From the NCBI GenBank assembly GCA_031264015.1, contig JAISET010000015.1, positions 1-35,138 on the forward strand: DNA of 35,138 nucleotides. Reading direction: 5' to 3'. The notes under the pieces are model-generated. The model did not search any database. It saw only the letters and a program-made list of their open reading frames with translations, and was not told where the DNA came from. Within the stretch, counting starts at the first letter, position 1. Every line of letters begins with the position of its first letter. The DNA comes from Deltaproteobacteria bacterium. GTDB taxonomy: Bacteria > Desulfobacterota > Desulfarculia > Adiutricales > Adiutricaceae. Shown piece by piece: positions 1 to 7,167 of this stretch. The translations under genes and the position numbers were made by a program.

Positions 1-292
1 TGTTTATCTGAGAGACGACTCTGCTCATCGCTTTGTCTTCATCTGTAACATTTCTTAGGCTGGCCAGAGAGCAGTTAATAGCATAAAATTTATCTTCACT
101 GTTAATTTTAGCTGTAAGAAATTTCAAACAAGTAGTCTTCCCTGATTGCCTGGGAGCAAGTAGAATAAAATATTCTTCATTTTCAATCATTTTAGTGACT
201 TCTGGAAGACGATTAAGCACAGGAAGCATGTAGTGTTTTAAACTGCAGCACGGGCCAGAGGTATTAAAAAATTTTATGGGTTTTACGGTCAT
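1..292 (-). CDS. AAA-like P-loop ATPase, N-terminal part (runs off the left edge)
   Basis: About 97 codons are visible from an ATG at 292; the rest lies outside the window. A Walker A motif APRQSGKTT sits at residues 46-54, after a segment typical of a widespread family of AAA-like ATP-binding proteins (FFNTSGPC..HYMLPVLNRLPEV). A GAGG ribosome site lies six bases before the ATG. The family is common in accessory DNA and its cellular role is mostly unknown, so only ATP binding is safely inferred. Codon use is AT-rich, unlike the core genes from 4 kb on, and it lies beyond an integrase remnant, which suggests acquired DNA. Whether the gene is intact cannot be judged. Confidence 0.75.
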   Translation of the reverse strand, partial: MTVKPIKFFNTSGPCCSLKHYMLPVLNRLPEVTKMIENEEYFILLAPRQSGKTTCLKFLTAKINSEDKFYAINCSLASLRNVTDEDKAMSRVVSQIN

Positions 293-578
293 AGTAACCT
301 CAAAGTAGGTTGGATAGATTTAAAAATTATGGATCGACAAACTATAATATTTTTTATAACCATGCAATTAAAATTTTACCATTTTATATTTTTAAGTCAT
401 CAGGATACTCATCGTATTCCGATGTCTTTATCTTTATTTAATTTAAAAAAAACATGAACAATCTGAATAATCTAGTGAATACGTGTTTAAAATGTATATC
501 ATAAAAACAAATGCTACTATTGAAATTACGATAGTTTTAAATATATTTTTCTAAATATATAAATCTTGTGGTAAATTT
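293..578. other. AT-rich spacer without a gene
   Basis: Strongly AT-rich stretch between the ATPase start and the broken end of the integrase remnant. I see no open reading frame, hairpin or RNA gene that can be supported. The ATPase promoter should lie here, but no convincing -35/-10 pair stands out in such AT-rich sequence. Confidence 0.5.
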
Positions 579-1544
579 TTAAACAATTGTTGTACAATGA
601 GCTAACTGCCTTTCAATCCAATCTCTGTTGTACCCCTGTTCATTAAGCAATATTGAGGCGATGGATCTGAACCCATGAACCGTCATTTCCTCTTTGGAAT
701 AGCCCAGTCTTCTCAGACCTGCCAGTAAGGTCCCATCTGAAATAAGTCTGTCGCTGGTCCCCATACTCGGAAACAAATAACAGCCACCTCCGGTAAAGTT
801 CTGCAACTCTTTCAATAAATCGACTGCCTGTCTAGCCAGCGGAACTAGGAGAACATGCTTCATCTTCATTTTCTCCGCCGGAATTTTCCACGCGGTCGTC
901 TCATAGTCAATTTCACCCCGTTCGCCTTGGCGCAATTCTCCAGGTATTAAGAAAACGTAAGGTGCCATCTTTGAAGACGAGGTTATTATCGTGTTTCCAA
1001 TATAGGAATCTATAGCTCTTAAGAGTTCGCCACCTTTTTGGGATCAGTTATAGACGTAAAGTGGGAATGCTCAGCTGGAGCAAGGGGACCTTGAAGGCAA
1101 AAAGCTCACGGGACTGTATCTCTGCCACAGAACGATTCGCCAGAAAAGGAAATAAATCCTTGTCTAAACGGCCCCAAATGCGACTTGTTTAGTTCTCTTT
1201 TTTCCGATCTTCTTACGTTCAAACCACTCCGAAGCAACAAATTCAAAGGTGTCTATTTCTACCGAATCTTCTGGGGCCGACTCAACTTTTTTTCTTTAAC
1301 CCCGGGTCATCACCACCTCTCAAAACTTTCTTTGACTCGACCAGCATCTCACGAGCGTCTTTCAAAGAAACCTCAGGATAGATTCCAAAAGTAACAGTCA
1401 GTCGTTTTCCTTGGAAGCGATAATCATATCTTCAGGTTTTCAATCTGTCGGGTATTAAAAAGAGATAAAGCCCCCGCCGACCCATAACTTTTTTGGCTTC
1501 CCAGGCAGCTTAAAGTTCTTAATTTCCAGATCTTTCAAGCTCAT
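579..1544 (-). pseudogene. Decayed P4-type tyrosine integrase
   Basis: Reading from an ATG at 1544, the typical order of a P4-family integrase can be followed through shifting frames. First comes the N-terminal arm (MSLKDLEIKNF, then GLYLFLIPD and YPEVSLKDAREM near 1330-1380). The core-binding part follows (DTFEFVASEWF, then RIWGRLDKDLFPFLA), then TSITDPKKV and ELLRAIDSYIGN. The last open piece, 579-968, is the catalytic domain with PGELRQ, HGFRS and QLAH. Lesions include a TGA where a Trp is expected (about 1429), frameshifts near 1290, 1180 and 1027, another in-frame TGA near 1106, loss of roughly 40-50 residues before the ITDPKK segment, and a C-terminus that ends after QLAH, before the nucleophilic Tyr. 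About 966 bases remain of some 1200. It is surely inactive. It starts 176 bases past the 3' end of a tRNA-like gene on the same strand, as expected for a tRNA-integrated island. Confidence 0.88.
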
Positions 1545-1659
1545 TGACGGCATCGCCTCCATTCGAGTCTGTGATGCCGTCAATGATACCATCAAAAATT
1601 TTGACTGTCAAAAAATTTAGACGGTGTCAGGGGGCTTTTTTCGGACGTCCGTCTATGAT

Positions 1660-1706
1660 AAAAAAAGCCGAAAACCTCTATTTTAGAGTGTTTCCAGCCT
1701 TTTTTA
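1660..1706 (-). terminator. Hairpin terminator downstream of the tRNA-Val-like gene
   Basis: On the - strand a stem built from GGCTGGAAAC...GTTTTCGGC with an inner CTCT/AGAG step is followed by TTTTTT. It lies 14 bases past the tRNA-like gene and before the integrase start. The stem has mismatches, but the U-tract is good. Confidence 0.55.
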
Positions 1707-1719
1707 GTCTGTCTGATAG

Positions 1720-1793
1720 TGGGGATGAGGGAGGTCGAACCCCCGGCCTCATGATTGTCAAACATGCGCTCTCCCAAGCCGAGCCGCAGCCCC
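1720..1793 (-). tRNA. tRNA-Val(GAC)-like gene, probably degenerate
   Basis: The - strand folds as a 74-base cloverleaf: acceptor GGGGCTG/CATCCCC with one C-U mismatch, D stem GCTC/GAGC, anticodon loop TTGACAA (GAC, valine), T stem GGGGG/TCCCT around a normal TTCGACC loop, discriminator A, and no encoded CCA. Oddities are a U-U pair closing the anticodon loop and loss of both U8 and A14 (C and G here), the conserved tertiary pair. The T arm and 3' end are the best preserved part, as expected if the gene served as an integration site. It may be a pseudogene or a damaged attachment copy. Confidence 0.6.
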
Positions 1794-2398
1794 CCGAAGA
1801 GAAAAACTTATTTGCGGGCCCTTAAAGAGTCCTCTTGCAGGCTCCTTTGTTTCAGGGAGGATCCAATAAGATAAACTCCTCAAAAACAAACAGTTTTGAA
1901 ACATATCTTCTCCCCTTTAGTCAGAGTTTGGAACAATAACCGCCTGTTTAAGTCATTTTTCCCCTCAGGCTGCATCCAAATCCCCATGGCAAATTTTGCT
2001 TAAACCAAACAAGCCTTACGAGGAAACGACGGAGCCGGGCTTCAGGCGCTTTGGGGTCGGAATTTTGTCTTCGGAGGGGCATCCTGTGTGAGCCCCCCGT
2101 CGCTATATCCTGACTGGAAAAGCAAAAAAGCGGCGGCTCGCCTTTAAGGATCTCTTTCTATCGCACCCGGGGAAATCTGAAGTCCCGGATTTTCGGCACC
2201 CCTCCGGATCGCGGGCAAGTATGCGCGTCGCCTGTGACGGCATGACCGGATTTCCCGGATCAGGAAATCCCCGGATGTTATTCATCATCCGCGGCCTGAA
2301 AGGCCTGACGCTTTTTCAGCCTGCCCTGGAAGGAATTTCAGGATATCCCTCACCGTTTCAATTTCGACTGCGGCGCGTTTTTGTTCGTCTTCACGCGG
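1794..2398. other. Intergenic region, no gene recognised
   Basis: Mixed-composition DNA between the tRNA-like gene and the end of the acyltransferase gene. Short open frames on both strands overlap each other and show no family signature or ribosome site. Some self-similar GGAAATC/GATTTCC-type words occur near 2170-2270, but no clear structure. Confidence 0.45.
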
Positions 2399-2399
2399 A

Positions 2400-2429
2400 T
2401 AAAACTTTCCCGTTACTTCGCGGGGAAAG
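2400..2429 (-). terminator. Terminator of the acyltransferase gene
   Basis: Directly after the stop codon, on the - strand, the stem CTTTCCC/GGGAAAG (2423-2429 with 2405-2411) with a loop of about 11 bases is followed by TTTTA. The size and place fit a simple intrinsic terminator. Confidence 0.55.
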
Positions 2430-2431
2430 CC

Positions 2432-3475
2432 TTATTTTGTCAAAATGAAACTCAATCGTTTTTCTGTCGCGTTGGCCGTCGCGACAATACCCGCCGTAAG
2501 ACAGACGTTCAGAGAGAAAGACAAGAGGATCACTGCCACAGGCGTGGTCATGCCCATTGCGATGAGAATTTTGAAAGTCAGGTAACCGCCAGGCATGTGA
2601 AAAAGATAGAAGCGGAAAGAGTTAATTTCAAAATAACGGCACGGCCAAAACCGCCGAAGTCGTTCATAGGCGCGAGCCAGACGCGAACACGCCTGTAAGG
2701 CCGCGAGAGCTCCAATGCCGCAGGTTATCCAGTAAATTAGCGTCGAACGCGAGATATATTGGCTCAGGGCAACAAACAAAACTGCGTTGAAGACGAGCGA
2801 CAACGACGGACGCCATAACGGCGCTTTTGCGGCGCATGTCCGGTAACGGTAAAACGCGTAACCGGCGACAAACCAGAAAAGAGGGGCGTCTGTTTCCCAA
2901 ACACAGTACCACTTAAGCCACTGTCCGTAATAGTGTATTAAAAGAGACGCCGCAAACGCGCACGCCAGACCTGACAACAGGCCGAAACGTCTCCTCAGCG
3001 GCTGCAGGACGGCCCAAAAGAAAGCGGACCAGAAGAGAACGAGCAGAAACCAGAGATGATCCGCAAAAAGTCCCAATAACGCGGCCTGATACGTCTCTCC
3101 CAGCGTAAAGCCTTCCGGCCTGTTGTATACGTGAATATCAAAGAGAGTGTACAGGGGAACCATCCAGAACACCGAAAGAAAAAACCAGGGAACCAGGAGA
3201 CGTTTTATCCTGCTGACGACGTATTCGCCGGCCTTCCGGGGCCTTCGATCTTCCGACAAGGCTGCGAGATAGCCGGATGCGAGCATAAATGACGGGATAA
3301 GAAGCAATCCGCCCCAGGCTCTAAACGCCTCGGCCAGCGCGCTTTGCCAGGGGGCATAAATAGTCCAGAAACCCCCTGGCGCAGTAAAGGGAAGCGAGGC
3401 ATGATAAAAAATCACACCCATAAGGCTCATGCTTTTGAGCAAGGTCACATCGGAGGCCATATCATCGGCTGGCAT
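2432..3475 (-). CDS. Acyltransferase 3 family membrane protein
   Basis: A 347-residue polytopic membrane protein with about ten hydrophobic segments, the length usual for acyltransferase family 3 (Acyl_transf_3). Family marks are a His at the end of the first helix (VIFYHA, residue 25), an Arg-rich cytoplasmic stretch before RLLVPWFF (about 89-99), and HLWFLLVLFW (140-149). Members move acetyl or other acyl groups from the cytoplasm onto sugars or other envelope molecules; the acceptor cannot be read from sequence. The ATG at 3475 has a GAGGGAAG-type ribosome site. It stands alone, between an own terminator and tRNA-Ala. GC content is lower than in the 5-25 kb genes, so it may belong to the variable left side. 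Confidence 0.85.
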   Translation of the reverse strand: MPADDMASDVTLLKSMSLMGVIFYHASLPFTAPGGFWTIYAPWQSALAEAFRAWGGLLLIPSFMLASGYLAALSEDRRPRKAGEYVVSRIKRLLVPWFFLSVFWMVPLYTLFDIHVYNRPEGFTLGETYQAALLGLFADHLWFLLVLFWSAFFWAVLQPLRRRFGLLSGLACAFAASLLIHYYGQWLKWYCVWETDAPLFWFVAGYAFYRYRTCAAKAPLWRPSLSLVFNAVLFVALSQYISRSTLIYWITCGIGALAALQACSRLARAYERLRRFWPCRYFEINSFRFYLFHMPGGYLTFKILIAMGMTTPVAVILLSFSLNVCLTAGIVATANATEKRLSFILTK

Positions 3476-3846
3476 GATCTCTTCCCTCTTTCCCGACAGA
3501 CATGGCGTCCGTCCGGATTCGCTCGTTTCGTTCCTTTCACGGCTTTGGGTTCAGGGGATTGCCGCTGAAACGCGAACACGTTTTCCTTTTCCGGCCGCGG
3601 CCGGGAAATATTCCCCGTAAAAAGTCTCGGCTGTCTCTTTTTCGCCTTCTTATTCCGAGGCCGTCGCTCCGAACCCGCGAACGATCATCCCCTCTTCGGA
3701 GAAGCCGGCGGCGCCGACCCGGCAGGCGGGGTGGCCTCAGAAACTGGCCTGTCGTCTGTCCGCCTGACGGGTAATCTCAGGCCGGGAGCCTGGGGCAGAC
3801 CGTCTGGTTCTGCCACCCATTATTTTGCCTTTTTCCGAAAATCCAC
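3476..3846. other. Intergenic region between acyltransferase gene and tRNA-Ala terminator
   Basis: About 370 bases with no supported gene. It must hold the acyltransferase promoter, but I see no convincing consensus. Short frames here have no family signature. Confidence 0.45.
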
Positions 3847-3887
3847 AAAAAAAGCCTCACCGTCAGTTTTTTCCCTGAAAGTGAGGC
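3847..3887 (-). terminator. Intrinsic terminator of tRNA-Ala
   Basis: On the - strand the perfect 7-bp stem GCCTCAC/GTGAGGC (3881-3887 with 3854-3860), extended inside by TCAG/CTGA, is followed by TTTTTTT (3847-3853). It lies 38 bases past the tRNA 3' end. Confidence 0.85.
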
Positions 3888-3924
3888 CCGGAGCGAATTT
3901 TCCTATATCTCAATCAAAAAAGGG

Positions 3925-3997
3925 TGGAGATGAGGGGACTTGAACCCCTGGCCTCAGCATTGCGAACGCCGCGCTCTCCCAACTGAGCTACATCCCC
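3925..3997 (-). tRNA. tRNA-Ala(CGC)
   Basis: A 73-base cloverleaf with acceptor GGGGATG/CATCTCC, including the G3-U70 pair that marks alanine tRNAs. The D stem is GCTC/GAGC, the anticodon loop TTCGCAA (CGC), the T arm AGGGG-TTCAAGT-CCCCT, and the discriminator A. The 3' CCA is not encoded (ACC is followed by C). It has a consensus promoter upstream and a hairpin terminator downstream, so it forms its own transcription unit. Confidence 0.93.
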
Positions 3998-4355
3998 ACT
4001 CGACCGCGCCGGAAAACAAGTCGGCGAAACGACCAAATCAACGGCATATTATACCCGCGGCGGTTCCCTTGTCAAGGAAACAAGAGCCGCCGGAGGCCGG
4101 GGATCTTCCGATTGTCGGGGCTTCGGCGTCCCGACCGCCGGCGCGGCGCGCGGCCGGCACCCGGCGGGGGGACCGGACGTTTGGCCAAATCTTGATTTTT
4201 AGATCTGTTTTTCCATGAGCCTCAAAATTATTGCGTTTTACCATCGACAACTAAGCATGATTATCTCCATGGCCTATAATTATGTTCGTTAGGCTCGCAT
4301 AAACTCTCTAATTTTCAGGCCTCAGGCCCGGTCGTCAGGAGTCTTCCCCGGGCCG
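3998..4355. other. Intergenic region holding the tRNA-Ala promoter
   Basis: About 360 bases between tRNA-Ala and the coiled-coil gene. Apart from the promoter at 4048-4075 nothing is supported. The part near 4190-4310 turns AT-rich. Confidence 0.5.
4048..4075 (-). promoter_or_regulatory. Sigma-70 promoter of tRNA-Ala
   Basis: On the - strand TTGACA (4075-4070), a 16-base spacer and TATAAT (4053-4048) match both consensus hexamers exactly. Transcription should start near 4041, about 44 bases before the tRNA. This strength fits a stable RNA gene. Confidence 0.88.
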
Positions 4356-4670
4356 TCACCCGGCGCCCGCCGCCAGACCCCGGCCCGCGGCGACCGCGTC
4401 CCCGCGCGCCGGGCCCGGCTCCCCGGGGCCGCCTTCCGCGTCTTCCGGAAAATCCTCCGCCGCCGCTGTCGTTTTCGCCTCGGCGGACTCGACCAGCCTC
4501 CGGCAGTGCCTGAGGTCGGCGGCCAGATTTTTCACGCCGCACTTGAGGTCGTTGAGGCCCTCGTGCCAGGGCAGGTCCCTCAGGTCGCGGTCGATGATGT
4601 CCAGGCTGGCCTCCACCCTGCGCCTCATCCTCTCGAGCAACTTTTTCAACGCCGCTGTTTCCAATTCCAT
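4356..4670 (-). CDS. Small coiled-coil protein, function unknown
   Basis: A 104-residue hydrophilic protein. Residues 1-65 are rich in Leu, Glu and Arg with heptad-like spacing (LKKLLERMRRRVEASLDIID), suggesting one or two helices forming a coiled coil. The last 40 residues are a Gly/Pro/Ala-rich tail that may be disordered. The start is supported by GGAGGGG seven bases before the ATG. I do not recognise a family. A longer overlapping frame on the same strand, starting near 4797, lacks such a start and looks like GC-bias noise. The gene is isolated, with long gene-free DNA on its 5' side. Confidence 0.55.
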   Translation of the reverse strand: MELETAALKKLLERMRRRVEASLDIIDRDLRDLPWHEGLNDLKCGVKNLAADLRHCRRLVESAEAKTTAAAEDFPEDAEGGPGEPGPARGDAVAAGRGLAAGAG

Positions 4671-5865
4671 GTCTCCCCTCCAAACATAACATGCGTCCGA
4701 CCGGGGGCCCGGGCCTCCCCCCGCGGTCCCCGGCCCGCCGGGACGGTTTTCCGCCGGGACGGGCGGAACCGGGGGGAGGGCCCGACGCCTCTACCATGGT
4801 TGACGATTGCCGGGAGATTTTATTTTCGGAGGACGGGGCGGCCGCTGGTCAGGAACCGGCGGGCGCCTCCCCGGCCGGAATGCTCGGCGGCCAGGCCGCC
4901 ATAGGTTTTTTGCTGTCTTCTGCCAAGCTATATTAAATAAAAATAAGCATATTAGTTATTTTACTAAATATAAAATTAACTTAATTTTAACTATAACAAT
5001 CTTCCAATTAGCAATATGCATAAATATTGACATACAAAGATTATATCTTTATTTTTCAACTTTAATGAAAAATATAAATTTTTTGCTTTACTTTTATAGC
5101 CAATAGTGAAATAATAGCTCCAGTTTAAGGCAACCTAGACGCGACCGTCTAGGCGGCCCGGCGCCAAAGGCCCCCGGCCAATGGAAAAAGTCTCTTTTTC
5201 ACCCCGGCCGGAGACCGCGGAAACCGGCCGGCCCCGGCTCGGATCCGGGGCCGTTCCCGGCGCGTCCCTCCCGTCCTCTTATTTACAATGTTGCGACCAA
5301 CCCCGAGCCTGGAGTCGGGAAAATGTCTTTTCTAAAAATGTCTTTTCTCTGACTTGATCACAGGTTGCTGCACCTGTCTTGGATAAAATTATAAGTTTGC
5401 ACAATGCTTGAATATTTACGGCCTTGTCTTTCTAAACAAAATTATGCATTATCGAGTCTTACTTGTTATTTTGACTCTTTAATTAATAATTTATAATTTA
5501 TAAGTTTTTATACCAAGATAAGCTAGCTCAATATAAACAATGCTATCTTTTTAGTGTTGTATGTAGTGATGCAATCCGTGTTTAGATAATTGACACTCCT
5601 TTTGGAGCATATTTAAACGCGTCCGCTTCCATAGTGCGTTTTTTGCGCCCGGCCTCCAAGGGCCGCCCCCGGGACCGGTCCGACCGGAGCCGGGGAGGCG
5701 TCGGCAAATTCAGCCCTCTCTTGCAATTAGTCCGCCCAGGGCTTATAGTCTGTTTGCCCGGGGCCGGGGAAAACCCTCCCCCGGGCCCCTCCCCGCCGGC
5801 GTCCGACGCGGTCGCCAGCGGGGGCAACCCGGGCCGGGCCCGATCCGGCCCAGACAGGCCCGGCC
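4671..5865. other. 1.2-kb gene-free region with two AT-rich islands
   Basis: Two very AT-rich blocks (about 4925-5110 and 5350-5600) frame a GC-rich middle. The middle holds a perfect 8-bp stem with a CGAC loop (CCTAGACG/CGTCTAGG, 5134-5153) and a 15-bp-spaced repeat of AATGTCTTTTCT at 5322 and 5337. TTGACT (5471-5476) and TATAAT (5492-5497), 15 bases apart, could be a promoter for smpB, but the AT-rich background makes this weak. No tmRNA end (T arm plus CCA) was found, although smpB follows. Confidence 0.5.
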
Positions 5866-6342
5866 ATGAGCAGCAGCAAGAACGCGGAGGACGTCAAAGT
5901 CATCTGCCAAAATAAGAAGGCCCGCTTCGAGTACGAGCTGGGCGACCGCTATGAGGCGGGCATCGTCCTGGTCGGCACCGAGGTCAAGAGCCTCAGGCTC
6001 GGCAAGGCCAACCTGGTCGACGCCTACGCCCGGCTCGAGGGCGGCGAGGCCTGGCTGGTGGGGGCGCACATCTCCCCCTACGACAACGCCCACTTCGGCA
6101 ACCACGAGCCGCAGCGGCGGCGCAAGCTGCTGCTGAAAAGGGCCGAGCTCAACAAGCTCGTGGGCAAGGTCACCGAGCGGGGCCTGAGCCTCATCCCCTT
6201 GAAGCTCTACTTCAAGAACGGGAGGGCCAAGGCCGAGCTCGCCCTGGCCAAGGGCAAAAAACTGCACGACAAACGCCAGTCCATGAAGGAGGCCGACTCC
6301 AAGAGGGAGCTGAGCCGCCAGATGAAGGAGCTCAGGCGCTAG
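5866..6342 (+). CDS. smpB: SsrA-binding protein SmpB
   Basis: A 158-residue protein matching SmpB over its full usual length. It binds tmRNA and delivers it to stalled ribosomes for trans-translation. Visible signatures are NKKARFEYEL (residues 16-25), AGIVLVGTEVKSLR and the following K-ANL-DAYA stretch of the OB fold, the HISPY-N region, RKLLLKR, LIPLKLYF and the lysine-rich C-terminal tail KGKKLHDKR that enters the ribosome decoding area. The ATG at 5866 fits the family N-terminus, but no strong ribosome site precedes it. It is the first of several + strand genes; the next begins about 200 bases later, so co-transcription is uncertain. The tmRNA gene is not in the window. Confidence 0.95.
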   Translation: MSSSKNAEDVKVICQNKKARFEYELGDRYEAGIVLVGTEVKSLRLGKANLVDAYARLEGGEAWLVGAHISPYDNAHFGNHEPQRRRKLLLKRAELNKLVGKVTERGLSLIPLKLYFKNGRAKAELALAKGKKLHDKRQSMKEADSKRELSRQMKELRR

Positions 6343-6539
6343 GGGACGGGGGTTTCACCTCCCTCCCCCGCCGCCGCCCGCCCCCCCCCTCCGGCCCCGG
6401 CCCCCTCCCGGCGTCCTCCCTGCCCCCCTCCGACCTGGCGCGCGACATGAAAGCGGACGCTTTGACCGGCGCTCCATCCAAACCTGGTTCCATTGGGAAC
6501 AGGACAGCCCAAACGGTTAAAGTGAGCAAACGCGACAAC

Positions 6540-7145
6540 ATGCCCAATATCAACAAATCCCGCCTGCTGGTCTTCGTCGACGAGGCCAACGTCACCAAGG
6601 CGGCCTCCAAAAACTTCAACAAGACCTTCGACTGGCTCAAATTCCGCGACTATCTGGAGAACTACGGCAGCCACCCCAGGGACCTGGTCGAGATGGTCGT
6701 CTACGTGGGCCTGCCCCCGGCCACCAGCGAGTGGGCCGACCGCCGCGAGTCCAAGAGGCACTACATCCACTGGCTGAAAAGCCAGGGCTTTCTGGTCTAC
6801 GAGAAAAACGGCCAGGCCCGCAACGGCGGCTGGTATAAAGCCAACGTTGATGTTATCATGGCCATCGACGCCATGGACCTCAGCCTGAGAATCAAGCCCG
6901 ACACCGTCGTCCTGGTGACCGGCGACGCCGACTTCGCCCACCTGGCGCTGACCATCCGGCGGGAGGGCATCAAGGTCGAGGTGGCCTCCGTGCCCCAGAC
7001 CCTGTCCACCGAGCTCAGGTCGTCGGCCAACAGCGTCATCGACCTGACCAACTTGTTCGACACCTTCGGACCCTACACCAGCGACGACCCTTTTGCCATG
7101 GGGGTCACCCCCGGAAGCCGGGTCCTCAATGAATACGAGGCCTAG
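6540..7145 (+). CDS. NYN (PIN-like) domain protein, LabA/DUF88-like
   Basis: About 201 residues from the ATG at 6540; an in-frame ATG at 6447 and a GTG at 6525 are other options. The fold marks are an N-terminal beta strand ending in an acid (LLVFVDEANV, Asp14), a central Asp (NVDVIMAIDAMDL) and a later TGDADFAHL motif. This is the metal-binding acid set of NYN nucleases, which are PIN-like. Family members are thought to cleave or process RNA; the target here is unknown. The domain begins right after the chosen start, so I prefer 6540, although no strong ribosome site is seen there. It lies between smpB and a secreted GH31-like gene with short gaps. Confidence 0.82.
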   Translation: MPNINKSRLLVFVDEANVTKAASKNFNKTFDWLKFRDYLENYGSHPRDLVEMVVYVGLPPATSEWADRRESKRHYIHWLKSQGFLVYEKNGQARNGGWYKANVDVIMAIDAMDLSLRIKPDTVVLVTGDADFAHLALTIRREGIKVEVASVPQTLSTELRSSANSVIDLTNLFDTFGPYTSDDPFAMGVTPGSRVLNEYEA

Positions 7146-7167
7146 GGCCTAGGGAGAGCGGCGGGCT

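Noticed and set aside
4671-5865. A tmRNA gene next to smpB
   Set aside because: No T-arm plus CCA end and no tag-like reading frame was found in the region.
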